NCBI RefSeq assembly: GCF_000340215.1
Contig: NW_006921539.1
Span: 3,311,624-3,375,623, forward strand
Direction of reading: 5' to 3'
DNA length: 64,000 nucleotides
Origin: Pseudocercospora fijiensis CIRAD86
Lineage: Eukaryota > Ascomycota > Dothideomycetes > Mycosphaerellales > Mycosphaerellaceae
Shown: positions 19,551-31,030 of the stretch, piece by piece
Position numbering within the stretch: the first letter of the stretch is position 1
How the letters are laid out: each line of letters opens with the position of its first letter
The notes under the pieces: model-generated
Seen by the model: only the letters and a program-made list of their open reading frames with translations
The model's database searches: none
Told to the model about the DNA's origin: nothing
Program-made: the position numbers and the translations under genes

Positions 19551-21104
19551 TCACTCCACCGACCTTTTCCGGACCGCGTCCTGCTTTTCCCTGGTCATCT
19601 TTGCAATAGCGTCGATGTCAAGCACTCTCATTTCATCGCCTAGGCGCTGAATATCGCGCTCTAGCTCGCCCATGTGCGCCTGGACATTGCTGTCCACCAA
19701 CTTCACAGTTCCATGCGTCGTATGTGCCATGACGGCGCTTTGGAGCTCCTGCAGGTCGGCGTGTGATTTGGCAATAGACTGAGCTATCGCATCAGCAATG
19801 CCCGTCTCGGTGCTGCTGGCCAGCCTTGCGAGCTTTTCTTTTTGCTCACGAGAATGGATAGCAAGAAGCGGAGTGAGCTTTTCGACGCCAACCGTCCCAG
19901 GTGCACGAATGTCGTGCTCTTTGAGAAAAGTCACAGCAGGATCTTGCGTCTCAGAGATATTCGCTTGCACTAATCGCAAAGGCTTGAGCCCTTTCAATTC
20001 AACCTTGTTAGGCATTGGAGATGTAGGTGCCCGAGCACCTGCTTTGGCTTGTTCGCTTGCAAGTGCCTCGTCCAGAGTGCTCGAAATGGCCCTGAGAGTT
20101 GACTCATGAGCATTCAATCGCAGTATGTGTTCACCGATGGCGTCCAGTCTCGATATTAGATACAACAGTGCTGCGACTGTGTATTCACTCCATTTCGCCT
20201 TTTGCATATTCCTGTCTGCGCGGGCGGACATCAAGCCGCGTTTCAGTGACTTCCTATATTGATGGTCAACGACAATCCCGACCAAGCCATCAATTTCACC
20301 CGCCAGTTCGTGGAGCTCCGCCCGAAGAGTTTCGCGCTGTTTAGCTTGTTGATCGGTGAAGTCTTTTGGTGGCGCACGTTTTCGGGAGAAGTCTACCATG
20401 CTGTCTTTGTAGACTCGGTCCAGGCGGGTTTGGATCTCTTGGATGGAAAGAAGCGATAAAGTTGAACAGAGCTGCTCAACCTCGTCCGCTTCGTCGATAT
20501 CGCTGGCAGAATCGGACAACTTCGGGAGCAACTTTTGCAGGCCATCAAGAAGCCTGTCATCTTTCTCCAAGAGGCGGTCAACATTGGATGGAATGCCACC
20601 CGTACTGGATTCAATCTGTTTCATAGACGCACGCAGCAAATCCGTGGTCGCTGAGGAGAGATCGTCGATGTTGAAGTCCAATTGTGCTTTCTCATGAGCA
20701 AATTTGGTGTGTTGCGTATCTGACCCATGACTTCCAGCACGAGCTTTGGAGCTCTGACTCTGCAGCTTTCTCAGAGCGATTTTTTGCTTTCCGAGCATCT
20801 CGCCCTGCCTTTCCAGAGCGGCAGTACTCTCCTCGAGGCACTCCATTGCAGTCTCGAGCTCCACCTCAGAGAGCGGCCGTCCATGTCCTGCCGGCTTCGT
20901 ATTCGTATCGATTCCATGTCTCTCGTAGAAAGATAGTTCCTCCTTGGTCAAAAGGGTCGCGGGTTGCAGATACTCCTGGACCCATTGGACGGCCTTGTTT
21001 CTCGTTTTCGGGCCTTCAAACGCCCACGCGACATCGTCTTCACCAAGGTCGATGTTGCGCTCGTTGAGGGCGTGTATCAAGTCGCGCATCTCTGCGGACG
21101 CCAT
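19551..21104 (-). CDS. Coiled-coil protein, possibly augmin subunit (HAUS3-like)
   Basis: 517 aa from the ATG at 21104. An upstream in-frame start at 21296 would run into the shared promoter of TIM21 and adds an unlikely cysteine/histidine-rich lead. The first ~90 residues (LIHALNERNIDLGEDDVAWAF, then an aromatic/TRNKAVQWVQEYL stretch and LTKEELSFYERHG) resemble the N-terminal box of HAUS3, in which a W.F motif and a 'leucine-then-EEL' motif recur. The remainder is heptad-rich coiled coil broken by acidic (SDASDIDEADEVEQL) and proline-containing segments. Augmin recruits gamma-tubulin to spindle microtubules and is known in Aspergillus. The assignment is tentative; the coiled-coil nature is certain. 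Confidence 0.6.
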   Translation of the reverse strand: MASAEMRDLIHALNERNIDLGEDDVAWAFEGPKTRNKAVQWVQEYLQPATLLTKEELSFYERHGIDTNTKPAGHGRPLSEVELETAMECLEESTAALERQGEMLGKQKIALRKLQSQSSKARAGSHGSDTQHTKFAHEKAQLDFNIDDLSSATTDLLRASMKQIESSTGGIPSNVDRLLEKDDRLLDGLQKLLPKLSDSASDIDEADEVEQLCSTLSLLSIQEIQTRLDRVYKDSMVDFSRKRAPPKDFTDQQAKQRETLRAELHELAGEIDGLVGIVVDHQYRKSLKRGLMSARADRNMQKAKWSEYTVAALLYLISRLDAIGEHILRLNAHESTLRAISSTLDEALASEQAKAGARAPTSPMPNKVELKGLKPLRLVQANISETQDPAVTFLKEHDIRAPGTVGVEKLTPLLAIHSREQKEKLARLASSTETGIADAIAQSIAKSHADLQELQSAVMAHTTHGTVKLVDSNVQAHMGELERDIQRLGDEMRVLDIDAIAKMTREKQDAVRKRSVE

Positions 21105-21317
21105 GACTGCCCGAGCCCCCTTCCAGCAGACATATGCTGTTGTTGCTTCGGCGATGCGATTGCAATGGCAATGGCCAAATTGGCGGCCATGGCCATGCAG
21201 GGGCACAAAGCAGACTCCGCGGCTCAAAAGCTTGTGCCGAGCAGGCCAGAGCTCAACGCTCGAGTGCACTTTCACACTTTCACCGCACCACACCAACCAT
21301 CACCGTCTATCGCAGAA

Positions 21318-22040
21318 ATGTTGGAGCGAATAGCGCGGGCCTCGATCGCGAAGCAGCTTCCGCAGCTGTCACTGCTCCAGGGTGGAGCTCCGCTGTCCCT
21401 CCCCGCCACCGCCCGACAGCAGACACGAAATGCGACGTCGTCATCTCTGCCCAACGATGCAGCATCGCGTCGACGGAGGGCTGTCACGGTGGTCAACGAT
21501 ACTGGAGCTGTGCCGTGGAAAGATCTGACCCTTGGCGAGAAGGCCGCCCGTACGACACAACAGTCGTTCAACTTCGGTCTCGTGCTCCTCGGCTTTGGAC
21601 TGACTGGAGGCGTGGCTGTTGTACTATGGCTCGAGGTCTTCTCTACAGACAGCAAGACGGCATACTTCAATCGAGCGGCCGACAGGGTTCGAGCTGACCC
21701 GAAATGTCGCGAGATCCTCACTGGAGAGAGCATGAGCCGCAAAAGAGATGTGCAGGCTTACGGCGAGCCAAGCTGGAGCAGATGGGCAAGGAACAGAATC
21801 ATCGCGAGCCGATTGGAGACGGATAGAGCTGGCGTCGAACATCTACATATGCATTTCTACGTGGAGGGAAAAGCAGCAAAGGGTACCGTGAATCTGCACA
21901 TGACGAAACGACCTGGAGAAGACTTCGAATATCAGATGCTGGCTCTCGATGTGCCTGGCCAGCAGCGATACTACCTGGAGAACGCCAGCAGCCCGCAGAG
22001 AAAGGTCGGAAAGATGTTTGGCGTGAATTGGAATCGTTGA
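21318..22040 (+). CDS. TIM21: Mitochondrial import inner membrane translocase subunit Tim21
   Basis: 240 aa from ATG 21318; the frame is open upstream to 20964, but that is antisense to the coiled-coil gene. Tim21 links the TOM and TIM23 complexes and binds Tom22 in the intermembrane space. Visible: a basic, acid-free N-terminus (MLERIARASIAKQLPQLSLL) as mitochondrial presequence; VPWKDLTLGEKAARTTQQSFNFG directly before one membrane helix (~83-106); and a soluble C-terminal domain with DPKCREILTGES, HLHMHFYVEG and GTVNLHMTKRPG, the conserved Tim21 core. Its start lies 213 bases from the divergent coiled-coil gene, and it converges on the TTC36-like gene with 83 bases between stops. Confidence 0.92.
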   Translation: MLERIARASIAKQLPQLSLLQGGAPLSLPATARQQTRNATSSSLPNDAASRRRRAVTVVNDTGAVPWKDLTLGEKAARTTQQSFNFGLVLLGFGLTGGVAVVLWLEVFSTDSKTAYFNRAADRVRADPKCREILTGESMSRKRDVQAYGEPSWSRWARNRIIASRLETDRAGVEHLHMHFYVEGKAAKGTVNLHMTKRPGEDFEYQMLALDVPGQQRYYLENASSPQRKVGKMFGVNWNR

Positions 22041-22123
22041 AGCCATATCACAAGCTGTCTGCACCTTGCTCGATCTGGACGTATGCTTTCATACTCTTGC
22101 GGCTGGTCATCTGACCCTCCATA

Positions 22124-22867
22124 TCACGGCGCTGCTGCCAACTCTTTGCGCATAGCTTCCTTCACGATGCTTCCGCAAAGCTTTGCATGGGGGTTCGTGT
22201 GCACAGCGAGGGCCTTGGCAACTTCATTTCCATACAACCCACCAAGATAGAAGAGCCGTGATGCTTCCTCCTCAAACCTGCTCTGGCTCCAGACCTCGCC
22301 ACCAAAATCCACAGACTCTGCGGCAGGATCACGATCCAAATCTTTCGATGCGGCATAATACAACGCGCCAAGCTGTGTGAATGCTTGCGCAAGCAGACGA
22401 CCTTGACTTGGTGAGACTGCATCTTGCTGCCTTGCCGGGGATGCAAATTCGATACACGATTGAAGGTCCGTTACCGCCGCTTCACCTGCTGATTGTCGCT
22501 CGAGGTCTCTTCTTGACCTGGTCTGGCAAAGTGTGTTGCGATCACCGTACATCCATCGGCGAAGTTGAGCACGATTGTTCCGAGCAGATGCGTAGTCGGG
22601 GTTCGCCTCAATCAAGTCATCCAAAATTGATAAAGCGTCTCGATAGGCCGTTTCCTTGGTAGACTTTTGCTTCTCGGCTTCGTCTATCAGGGAGATGGCC
22701 TCTTTCTCTCGAGCCTTGAGTTGACTTAGTTTCTCTTGATCTTGTACATGGCGATCGGTTGGCAGCTCTGGGTCTATGATCACTTCGACCTTTGTCGGAG
22801 CGCTTTCCGGATCAAAGACTTGAGCGAGGACTTGGGCGTCCGCCTTGGAGAGCTGAGCTTGGGACAT
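22124..22867 (-). CDS. Tetratricopeptide repeat protein, TTC36 family
   Basis: Single exon, 247 aa. Three TPR-like helical pairs can be traced: KAREKEAISLIDEAEKQKST, TAYRDALSILDDLIEANPDY, SARNNRAQLRRWM and AVTDLQSCIEFA. The C-terminal FGGEVWSQSRFEEEASRLFYLGGLYGNEVAKALAVHTNPHAKLC is typical of TTC36 homologues of fungi and animals. TPR proteins bridge other proteins and TTC36 has been linked to chaperone binding, but no precise role is established in fungi. It is divergent from HPPD across 425 bases; in animals TTC36 is reported to affect HPPD stability, so the pairing is worth noting. Confidence 0.8.
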   Translation of the reverse strand: MSQAQLSKADAQVLAQVFDPESAPTKVEVIIDPELPTDRHVQDQEKLSQLKAREKEAISLIDEAEKQKSTKETAYRDALSILDDLIEANPDYASARNNRAQLRRWMYGDRNTLCQTRSRRDLERQSAGEAAVTDLQSCIEFASPARQQDAVSPSQGRLLAQAFTQLGALYYAASKDLDRDPAAESVDFGGEVWSQSRFEEEASRLFYLGGLYGNEVAKALAVHTNPHAKLCGSIVKEAMRKELAAAP

Positions 22868-24546
<1,679 letters not shown>

Positions 24547-24970
24547 GAATGGTACGTTTGCATGTTTGGTGGCATCGGGTTGACGTTGAAAGTCATGAGT
24601 TTTCGGTCTTCGTGGTCCATTGTCAACTCTGCATTTTGTATCGGACTCGTCTCCTTCCCGGTCTCGATTCTCAGCAGGCGAGATTTGAACTGCCTTGCCT
24701 CCTCTTAACGCACTCCCGTATGTCATGTTTGCGCACCCCTCGACGTTCTCCTCATCGACTTGAGCAGCAAGCATGTGTTGATCAAGCTGAGGCTGACAAT
24801 CGTCCCAGTCGTCGAGGCTTGCGATAAGACGTTGGATGAGTGCGGTGATACGATCCATGCATGTATGTTGGCATTTTTTGGCGTCGACGATATTTTGGAA
24901 GTCGCTCACATGCGGAAATGAAGATGTGTGGAGACATTAGTTTTCATTGTAAACGTCCTGGTCACGATGC
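24547..24970. other. Intergenic between convergent genes
   Basis: Shared 3' flank of HPPD and the GH1 glucosidase. A 'gagatttgaactgcc' segment near 24680 recalls an inverted T-arm but has no tRNA structure around it. No gene seen. Confidence 0.5.
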
Positions 24971-26867
24971 TTAGATGGACATGGTCGCATTGCCCTTTCC
25001 ACCAGCAGTATGCTGTTCAAACCACTTCGTCAAAGTAAACATACTCGCTTTCGGCGTCCTCGTCAAGTCCGTATAGTTGACATACTGCAAGCCGAACTTA
25101 GTCCTCAGACCAGAACCCCATTCGAAATCTAAAGAACAAGATTGTCAGTACACACATACTCACATTTCAGATCTGCCTTCCAGTACTTACTATCAAAAAT
25201 CGCCCAAGCCCAAGCCCCAGTCACATTGACCTTATCCAGCACAATACTCGCCAAAATATTATCCAAATAACCCTGAATATAATCCGCACGTCTCAGATCC
25301 CAGAGAATGGTAGTCAAACTGTCAAGCTGTCCTTCAAAAGGTTCCGAAAATCCGAATTCTGTGACTTGAATGTCTGGGACGGAAGGGAATAAGTCTTCTG
25401 TGATGGTCTTCAGAAATTTGCGGATTCCTGTTGGAGTGGATTGGAGCCAGTTTGCGCCGGGATCGGCTGATGGACCGATTGGGAAGCCATCTGATGCTAG
25501 AGCCCCGGAACCGGCACATTCGGGGAAAGATGGGTGGGAGGAGTTTGAGGTGCAGTCTGTGAGATGACCGGGAAGGGCGTAGGAGTAGAAGGATGTGTAA
25601 CCGTCCAGGGCGAAGAAGTCGCAGCTGCCTTTGATCATTTCCTTCTCGGAGTCTGTGAGATTAGGGAGGAGAGGGCCGAGGGTGTCTTTCAGGGTTTGTG
25701 GGTAGTCACCATCATTCCAGGGGCCATGATTGAACCATCCGAGTACGAAGTCATAGTTCCGCTGAGTGGCGATAGCATCGGCGTCTGAAGTGCTGTTGGG
25801 CTGGAAGTAATTCGCGCTGTTCTTGAAGGTGATTCTGCCACGGCCTTTGAAGTCTTCATGGTACCACTTTGCAATCTTAGCATGTGCGAGCAGAGTGTAG
25901 TGGCCGCATACGAAGCGAGCTTCGTTGCCTCCGGTGATATTGTGGTATGCAGGATAATATTTGCCGGCCGGGTAGTACGAGTACTGCCAATTGCAGTATT
26001 GTGGTTCGTTAATCGTGAACCAGTGTTCGACATATTGATCGTATCGTTGGATGATGAATGTCGCATAGTTGAAGAAGTCGTCAATGATCTGTCGATCGGT
26101 CCAAGCGCCATATCTGAGCTACATCAGCCATTGATTCGCTGTCACATCGTACACGAGGGAACTCACTCATTGAAAAGTGCTAATGGAGTTTCCCAGTGGA
26201 AAAGCGTGATGGCAGGAGTGATGCCATTCTCCAGCAAAGAGGCAATCACATCATCGTAGTGTTTGACTCCAGCCTCGTTGACAGGTCCTTTGCCGAATGG
26301 AAAGATCCTCGGCCAAGAGATGCTCGTCGCGAAGGCAGGAATGCCCAAAGCCTTTAACCTTGCAAAGTCCTGCTTATACAAGTAGTAATGCTCAGCCGCG
26401 GTGTCGGCTGTGGTATTATCGGCCACCTGGTTGGGGACACGATGAGATAGCAGGTCCCACAACGAAGGGCCTTTGCCTTCATCCTTAGCCGCACCTTCGA
26501 TTTGATACGACGATGACGACACGCCCCAGAGGAAATTTTCAGGCAGCTTTTCGTTGACTATCTCATTGATATACGTGGGAATATGTGGATGTAAGGCTCC
26601 AGGCTGGGGAAATATCGATGGCTCTGGAGTTGGAGACACTGTCGTGTTATAGACTCCCGTAGCGATCGGGCCTACTTGATTCCAAAGGAAAGCTAGGCGT
26701 TCGTTTGAGAAGTCAGTCTGCACTAGCTGCGTGCTTGCCAGTGAAGGGTCGAACGACGTCGATGTGAATGTGGCATTGGTCTTCGTTGGCACTGGAAACG
26801 AAAGGCTGGATTGAGCATAAGCTGTGCCTGCAAACACAGCGAGGAGATGGGCCAGGACCATCGCCAT
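24971..26867 (-). CDS. Secreted glycoside hydrolase family 1 (beta-glucosidase-like)
   Basis: Three exons: 26867-26167, 26113-25191 and 25128-24971; introns of 53 and 62 nt keep the frame, 593 aa. A signal peptide (LAHLLAVFAGTAYAQ) is followed by a ~110-residue Thr/Ser/Pro-rich region with N-glycosylation sites, then the GH1 barrel from LPENFLWGVSSSSYQIEGA. The acid/base Glu is in FTINEPQ (~270); the nucleophile Glu is in VTEFGFSEP (~486), a variant of the usual TENG motif. FEWGSGLRTKFGLQYV near the end is the conserved aglycone/substrate region. It probably releases glucose from beta-glucosides outside the cell; most filamentous-fungal GH1 enzymes are intracellular, so the secreted form with a long N-terminal extension is notable. 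Confidence 0.9.
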
Positions 26868-27525
26868 GGGAATAGAGTGCTCGAGAAGTACGCTGGGTAC
26901 TCAGTGTGGGAGCGAGAGGACAAGGACTATATAGATACGTCTTCGGTAAAAGCCCATGTCTTGTCTAACAGTCGCTCATCGCTTCTGTGTGGAGGTGCGG
27001 AAGCTATTCGTCCATTTGACCCATGCCCGGTCGAGTCAAAGCCGAGTGGTCATTCTTCTACAGTATCTGTTCTGCACAAGACTTCAGCTTCAGCTTTGGG
27101 CACGGAAATGCATGCTCCGTATATGGACGATCTGATATGCAAGCAAGAATTTGCAGCGCACGCGACCGGAATTTTGGGAGGCACAATCCTCCATCCGAAG
27201 AGGTGTACATTCTTCCTCACTGCTCGGCCATATCGCGAGCTCCTGTGACCTATTGCCTCTCCAGCAATCGTCTTGATGCTAAACTGGATCAACTACAAAT
27301 CTGTCATACCTTCTTCAATCTGCCGTATTCTCATCTGAGGACAAACAGTCGAGCGAGACGTTCAAATCAAACCACGCCCCTTGGGTATCCTGTTTGTGCA
27401 CTGTCATCCACACACACCAAACGCTCATAACTCCTTGTCGCTTGTGCGCTACCCGCCGCAGACTCAGCAGGGTCCTGGCGCTAGCAAAAAACATCGAGGA
27501 AAGATCATTTCTCCCACATTACGCC
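26868..27525. other. Promoter region of the GH1 gene and 3' flank of the cyclin
   Basis: About 660 bases; a TATA-like 'tatatagata' lies at 26930. Only short frames without character; no RNA or repeat. Confidence 0.5.
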
Positions 27526-28449
27526 TCATTTCGGTCCCTTCGTCCTCAAGGGCAATTTGAGCTTGAACTGCTCGCTCAATCGGCCTTGTGCGCCCACTCC
27601 TTGCCTCGCGGCTTGTTGCAGCAGATACATTCTTTTTGCCATCATCTTATCATCCACGAACAACTCAAAGTCGAGCAGAAAGCAGAGAGTGACCTCCAAA
27701 TTCATGAGCTGATTATTGCTCAAGCCCCCGACTTTAGCGATTCTCTCTTGAGCCCATTTGTTGTCCTCTAGTGCCTTCGCAGAGACTCGAATTGCTGCCA
27801 GCGCCAACCGGTGTATGGTTCGACTGGTTGCAGGAACCATGAGATCCGATACGCACAGCTGGTGAATGTATGCAACAGCTCCCAGATACACGCCGGAAGA
27901 ATGCGGACACCAATGGTGGAAGCGAGTCAAGTAATCATGCAGCGTGAACGGCGGTGCAACCTTCGAGAAGAATCGTCTTGCTATTGCCGCATGCTGCAGT
28001 GTAATGTCCTCCGCATGTGCACCAATGGTGACGGTGATGGGTTCGTGCGGGTGTGCCTCGGGACTACCGATCTCCAGCTTGGGCAAGTCCTGAGAACTGC
28101 TTGTTCTGCTGGGCGTACTGCTTGCCTTCCTCTGGTGTTTCGCTACGCCTAATCGTGGTGTGGTAGGTCGTGATACGGGTGGGGTAGGAGGGACATCGCC
28201 GGTCGTGCTCGCCAGCTGATCAAGAGCATCAATGAGCATCTTGAGCGCCCCGAGAGCGGACACACTTGTTATGTCCCATATCTCGCTCTCCAGACGCAGT
28301 GGTATGTCGGATTTCTCTTTCAAAGAGGGGTCTATCGGCTGGGCGGCAGCCTCATCGTGAACATTAGGGTCGGGCGGCGGCGGAGGAGAGGATATCGGTG
28401 CCGTATCGTCTACGACGACAGCGGTGGTGGTGGAGCTTCCATTTTCCAT
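27526..28449 (-). CDS. Pho80/PREG-type cyclin
   Basis: Single exon, 307 aa. The N-terminus is low in complexity (proline run SSPPPPPDPN, then threonine/proline-rich PPTPPVSRPTTPRLG). The cyclin box spans the C-terminal half: FFSKVAPPFTLHDYLTRFHHWCPHSSGVYLGAVAYIHQLC, TIHRLALAAIRVSAKALEDNKWAQERIAKVGGLSNNQLMNLEVTLCFLLDFELFV. This order matches the PHO80 cyclins and Neurospora PREG, which pair with the Pho85/PGOV kinase and keep the phosphate regulator Pho4/NUC-1 inactive. Whether this copy is PREG itself or another Pcl-type cyclin is not decidable here. Confidence 0.85.
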   Translation of the reverse strand: MENGSSTTTAVVVDDTAPISSPPPPPDPNVHDEAAAQPIDPSLKEKSDIPLRLESEIWDITSVSALGALKMLIDALDQLASTTGDVPPTPPVSRPTTPRLGVAKHQRKASSTPSRTSSSQDLPKLEIGSPEAHPHEPITVTIGAHAEDITLQHAAIARRFFSKVAPPFTLHDYLTRFHHWCPHSSGVYLGAVAYIHQLCVSDLMVPATSRTIHRLALAAIRVSAKALEDNKWAQERIAKVGGLSNNQLMNLEVTLCFLLDFELFVDDKMMAKRMYLLQQAARQGVGAQGRLSEQFKLKLPLRTKGPK

Positions 28450-29100
28450 TCCAGCTGGAGGAAGCGCGCTCTTCGCGTGGAGGCTGTGGGAAATGCGTGC
28501 GAATCAGGCCGGGTCGACGAGGTTCCGTCGTCAAGCTCGCATGAGGCATGTGAATATGGATCCGCTCTGGACTCGGTCCGCTGCACAGGGTGAACATCAG
28601 CAGGCGGGGAGATGGTGCTAGTGAAGATTGTCGAGGCAGAAAGACCGCGTGCATTTGGCACGCGGGCAGGAAAGCCTTCTTGAGGCGATCAATAGCGTAT
28701 GTAGCGTGGCCGGCCTCTGAGAGCTAGCCTACGCCTACGCCAACGCCTACGCCGACGCCTACGCCGGATACACATATGTAAATCACATGCCTACCACTTG
28801 AACCGAAGTGAACCGCGATCGGCATCTTTGGCTACATCTCATGTACATTTGTACGAGCGAGACCAAGGAGCAGCGACGGCATTTTGTCTCACATATACAT
28901 CATGTCACCAAGATACAATACACGCCTGCACCACTAGTACTGAAGTAGTGCTGCACGCCTTCTTGGTTCGCGTCAATCGCCAATACTCCTCATGCACGTC
29001 AGCGAGACACAGATCGCGGGGAACACCTGGCCGTGCGCACAACAGCTCAGCCTGCTGCAGGTGTTCGAGTCTTCGCCAAAGGCCGTGAGGAAGGCGACGA
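28450..29100. other. Promoter side of the cyclin gene with a short repeat
   Basis: Contains the CCTACG repeat at 28728-28763. Overlapping GC-rich frames around 28360-28660 on both strands are mainly shadows of the cyclin gene's proline-rich 5' end. No gene seen. Confidence 0.5.
28728..28763. repeat. Imperfect hexanucleotide repeat (CCTACG/CCAACG/CCGACG)n
   Basis: Six tandem 6-bp units with variation at the third base, in non-coding DNA ~280 bases upstream of the cyclin ATG. Confidence 0.85.
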
Positions 29101-30170
29101 CTATATCCACGGCAATAGCCTGCCTATACCGCACTTTCATCCGGACTTGCTCCCACTTCTGGCTATACTGGAAGAAGATCCATGTCAGCGAACGATCCAG
29201 AACAATTTCTCTTGCCAGCCCTGCAACCAGACAGGCATCCAGTTATGCAGGTACACCGTGGCCCAATGCCAGTCTGACACGTGAAATTGACTTACCCTCA
29301 CAATACGCCTCCATTGACGGGATTGCTCGGTTGATGATATCGCCAGAAAGCCAGGCAGCATTCCAAGCCGCCCACATCCAATCTCTGCGCCAAAGGGCGT
29401 AGCTTGACACGACGCAAGGTCAGTAAGCATTTCCACGCCTAGGATTCTTCCACTAGACTTCCGGCCACAAAACGAGGAAAAATCCGCCTAAAGTCGAGAA
29501 CTTACCGCCATAATTGATATTTCTCGCCAGACTCTACACGCCCCCGGAGTACGGCCTCCTTTTACTCCTCTCGTCCTTCTTAAACTCCCTGCTCTGAATC
29601 TCGGAATACCATTCCAAGTATACACTGATCCCGAACAAGACCTTACCAACCTCTACGCTATCTGGTGGAAAGACCAGCAGTCCTCCGCAGTTCCTCTGTT
29701 CCAGCTGCTGCTGAGAGGTATAGTCCCATAACGCGAGAAAGGCGTTGTAACTGTTCCACTGCGTTTGATAGACGGAGAAGAAGCTCGCGAATCCTGGCCC
29801 GAAAATTTCTTCTTTCTCCGACGAAGAGTTTCCAATATATTTGCTTCAAAGAGCTACCCACTGCCAAGCCGAAGATGAGAGTATGGTATAGGCTCAAGCC
29901 AAGAAATGTCATCGGCGTTGACAATGGCGTGGCCACCGGAGTCCCGCCAAGTTTGCGCAAGACCTCAATGCCTAGTCCAGATTTGAGAAGGTACCATTGT
30001 AGAGGTAAATCGAGTATACGGAGTGTTACGAAGATGATGGTTCCTGGTAGTGAGTGTTGTTCCTGCCCAGAAGAAGTCAGTGGGCTTGTAGCCTGTTGAT
30101 GATGGACCTGGCGAGACAAGTCCATTTTTTTCCCTGCGATTTTGGCCCTATTGCGGCTTACAACAGTCAT
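29101..30170 (-). pseudogene. DUF1295-family (steroid-dehydrogenase/reductase-like) membrane protein, decayed
   Basis: The first exon encodes LPLQWYLLKSGLGIEVLRKLGG, LSLYHTLIFGLAVGSSLKQIYWKLF, characteristic of fungal DUF1295 proteins (multi-pass, C-terminally related to isoprenylcysteine methyltransferases and delta-reductases). The remaining family blocks are present in order but cannot be read as one frame. (1) One extra base in the T run around 29813-29815 shifts the frame just before EEIFGPGFASFF. (2) In the block PYSGGVxSLARNINYGG the expected Trp codon is TAG (29534-29536). (3) After two introns, the C-terminal block KWEQVRMKVRYR..LLPWI is split by a tandem duplication of four bases (29118-29125). 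Introns at ~29490 and ~29285 still have GTAAG donors. The gene is therefore most likely dead in this strain. Confidence 0.75.
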
Positions 30171-31030
30171 AGAGTAACCTTGCTTGAAATGCTAGGTCAT
30201 GATGACACTTGTGACACTTCAGCGATGCCTCTTTGCTCCCGGTATCTCACCTATGCTATAATGAAGAATGGAGGGCTACGGAGCAACTCAGGTTGAGGGC
30301 TTGGCAGTTTTCTCAGAGGTGTTTCTTGCCAACATTCCTCCCATTCTTTCTCTCTTCAGCAGCGGCACCTCGATTTATCATACATGGCCACCAAGCAGTG
30401 CAGCTCTGCTGATTAAGTTACCACCCCCAGCAACAATAAAGTGTGCAAAGCACTGTGAGCAGTTCGCAGCGGCGGCAAGGATATTGAGTTCGTGGATCAC
30501 AGGCTCGTGGATGACAGATACGGCCCTTACCAGCCTCAGTCGCCTGAGAGGCTGAGCATCCGGACCAGCAACTAAGCATTAATGTTACGAGCCTGATCCG
30601 TGTATAGATGAAAAGGCTTAGCTCGTACAGCTAACTGTCCTGACTCCTCGACCTGCCACGCAATAGGTAGTCCGCGGTCATAATGGAGCTATCACGGCCT
30701 GCGGAGAACAGCTGCAGAAAGTTTGATCGAAGAGCTCGCCGAGGCTTTCTTAGCAGACCAACCAAAGTGGTCTCAAAGTACTGTACTCAAGTGGCATGAT
30801 TATTGAATCGCTGCACCACGGGTATTTATCAAAACTCTCGTCAGGTGTATGACGGCAAGGCCCTCGGACTTGACATGGTGGGAGGCCGGGATGGTAAAAA
30901 ATAGAAAGAACGCAAAGCTTAAAGCTCCAACACGCGGCTCGCTCGTGCACGAATGCATGGGCTGCATATACATACTACAGCCCACCTATAAAAACGGAAT
31001 GCCGCGGTAGGCTTAGATAGATAGGTCAAG
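30171..31030. other. Intergenic, no gene seen
   Basis: About 860 bases between the pseudogene's start and the next + gene. Frames are short and without character; a 'cctataaaaacgg' TATA-like site at 30987 lies ~35 bases upstream of the ATG at 31031. Confidence 0.5.

Noticed and set aside
20964..21317. Extension of TIM21 upstream to 20964
   Set aside because: Lies antisense over the start of the coiled-coil gene and lacks presequence character; ATG 21318 starts a proper presequence.
24670..24710. Inverted tRNA T-arm-like word
   Set aside because: No acceptor stem, D-arm or A box in the right place.
30268..30420. Possible two-exon micro-gene in the pseudogene-proximal intergenic region
   Set aside because: The donor (GTTGAG) is weak and the product of ~27 residues has no character.
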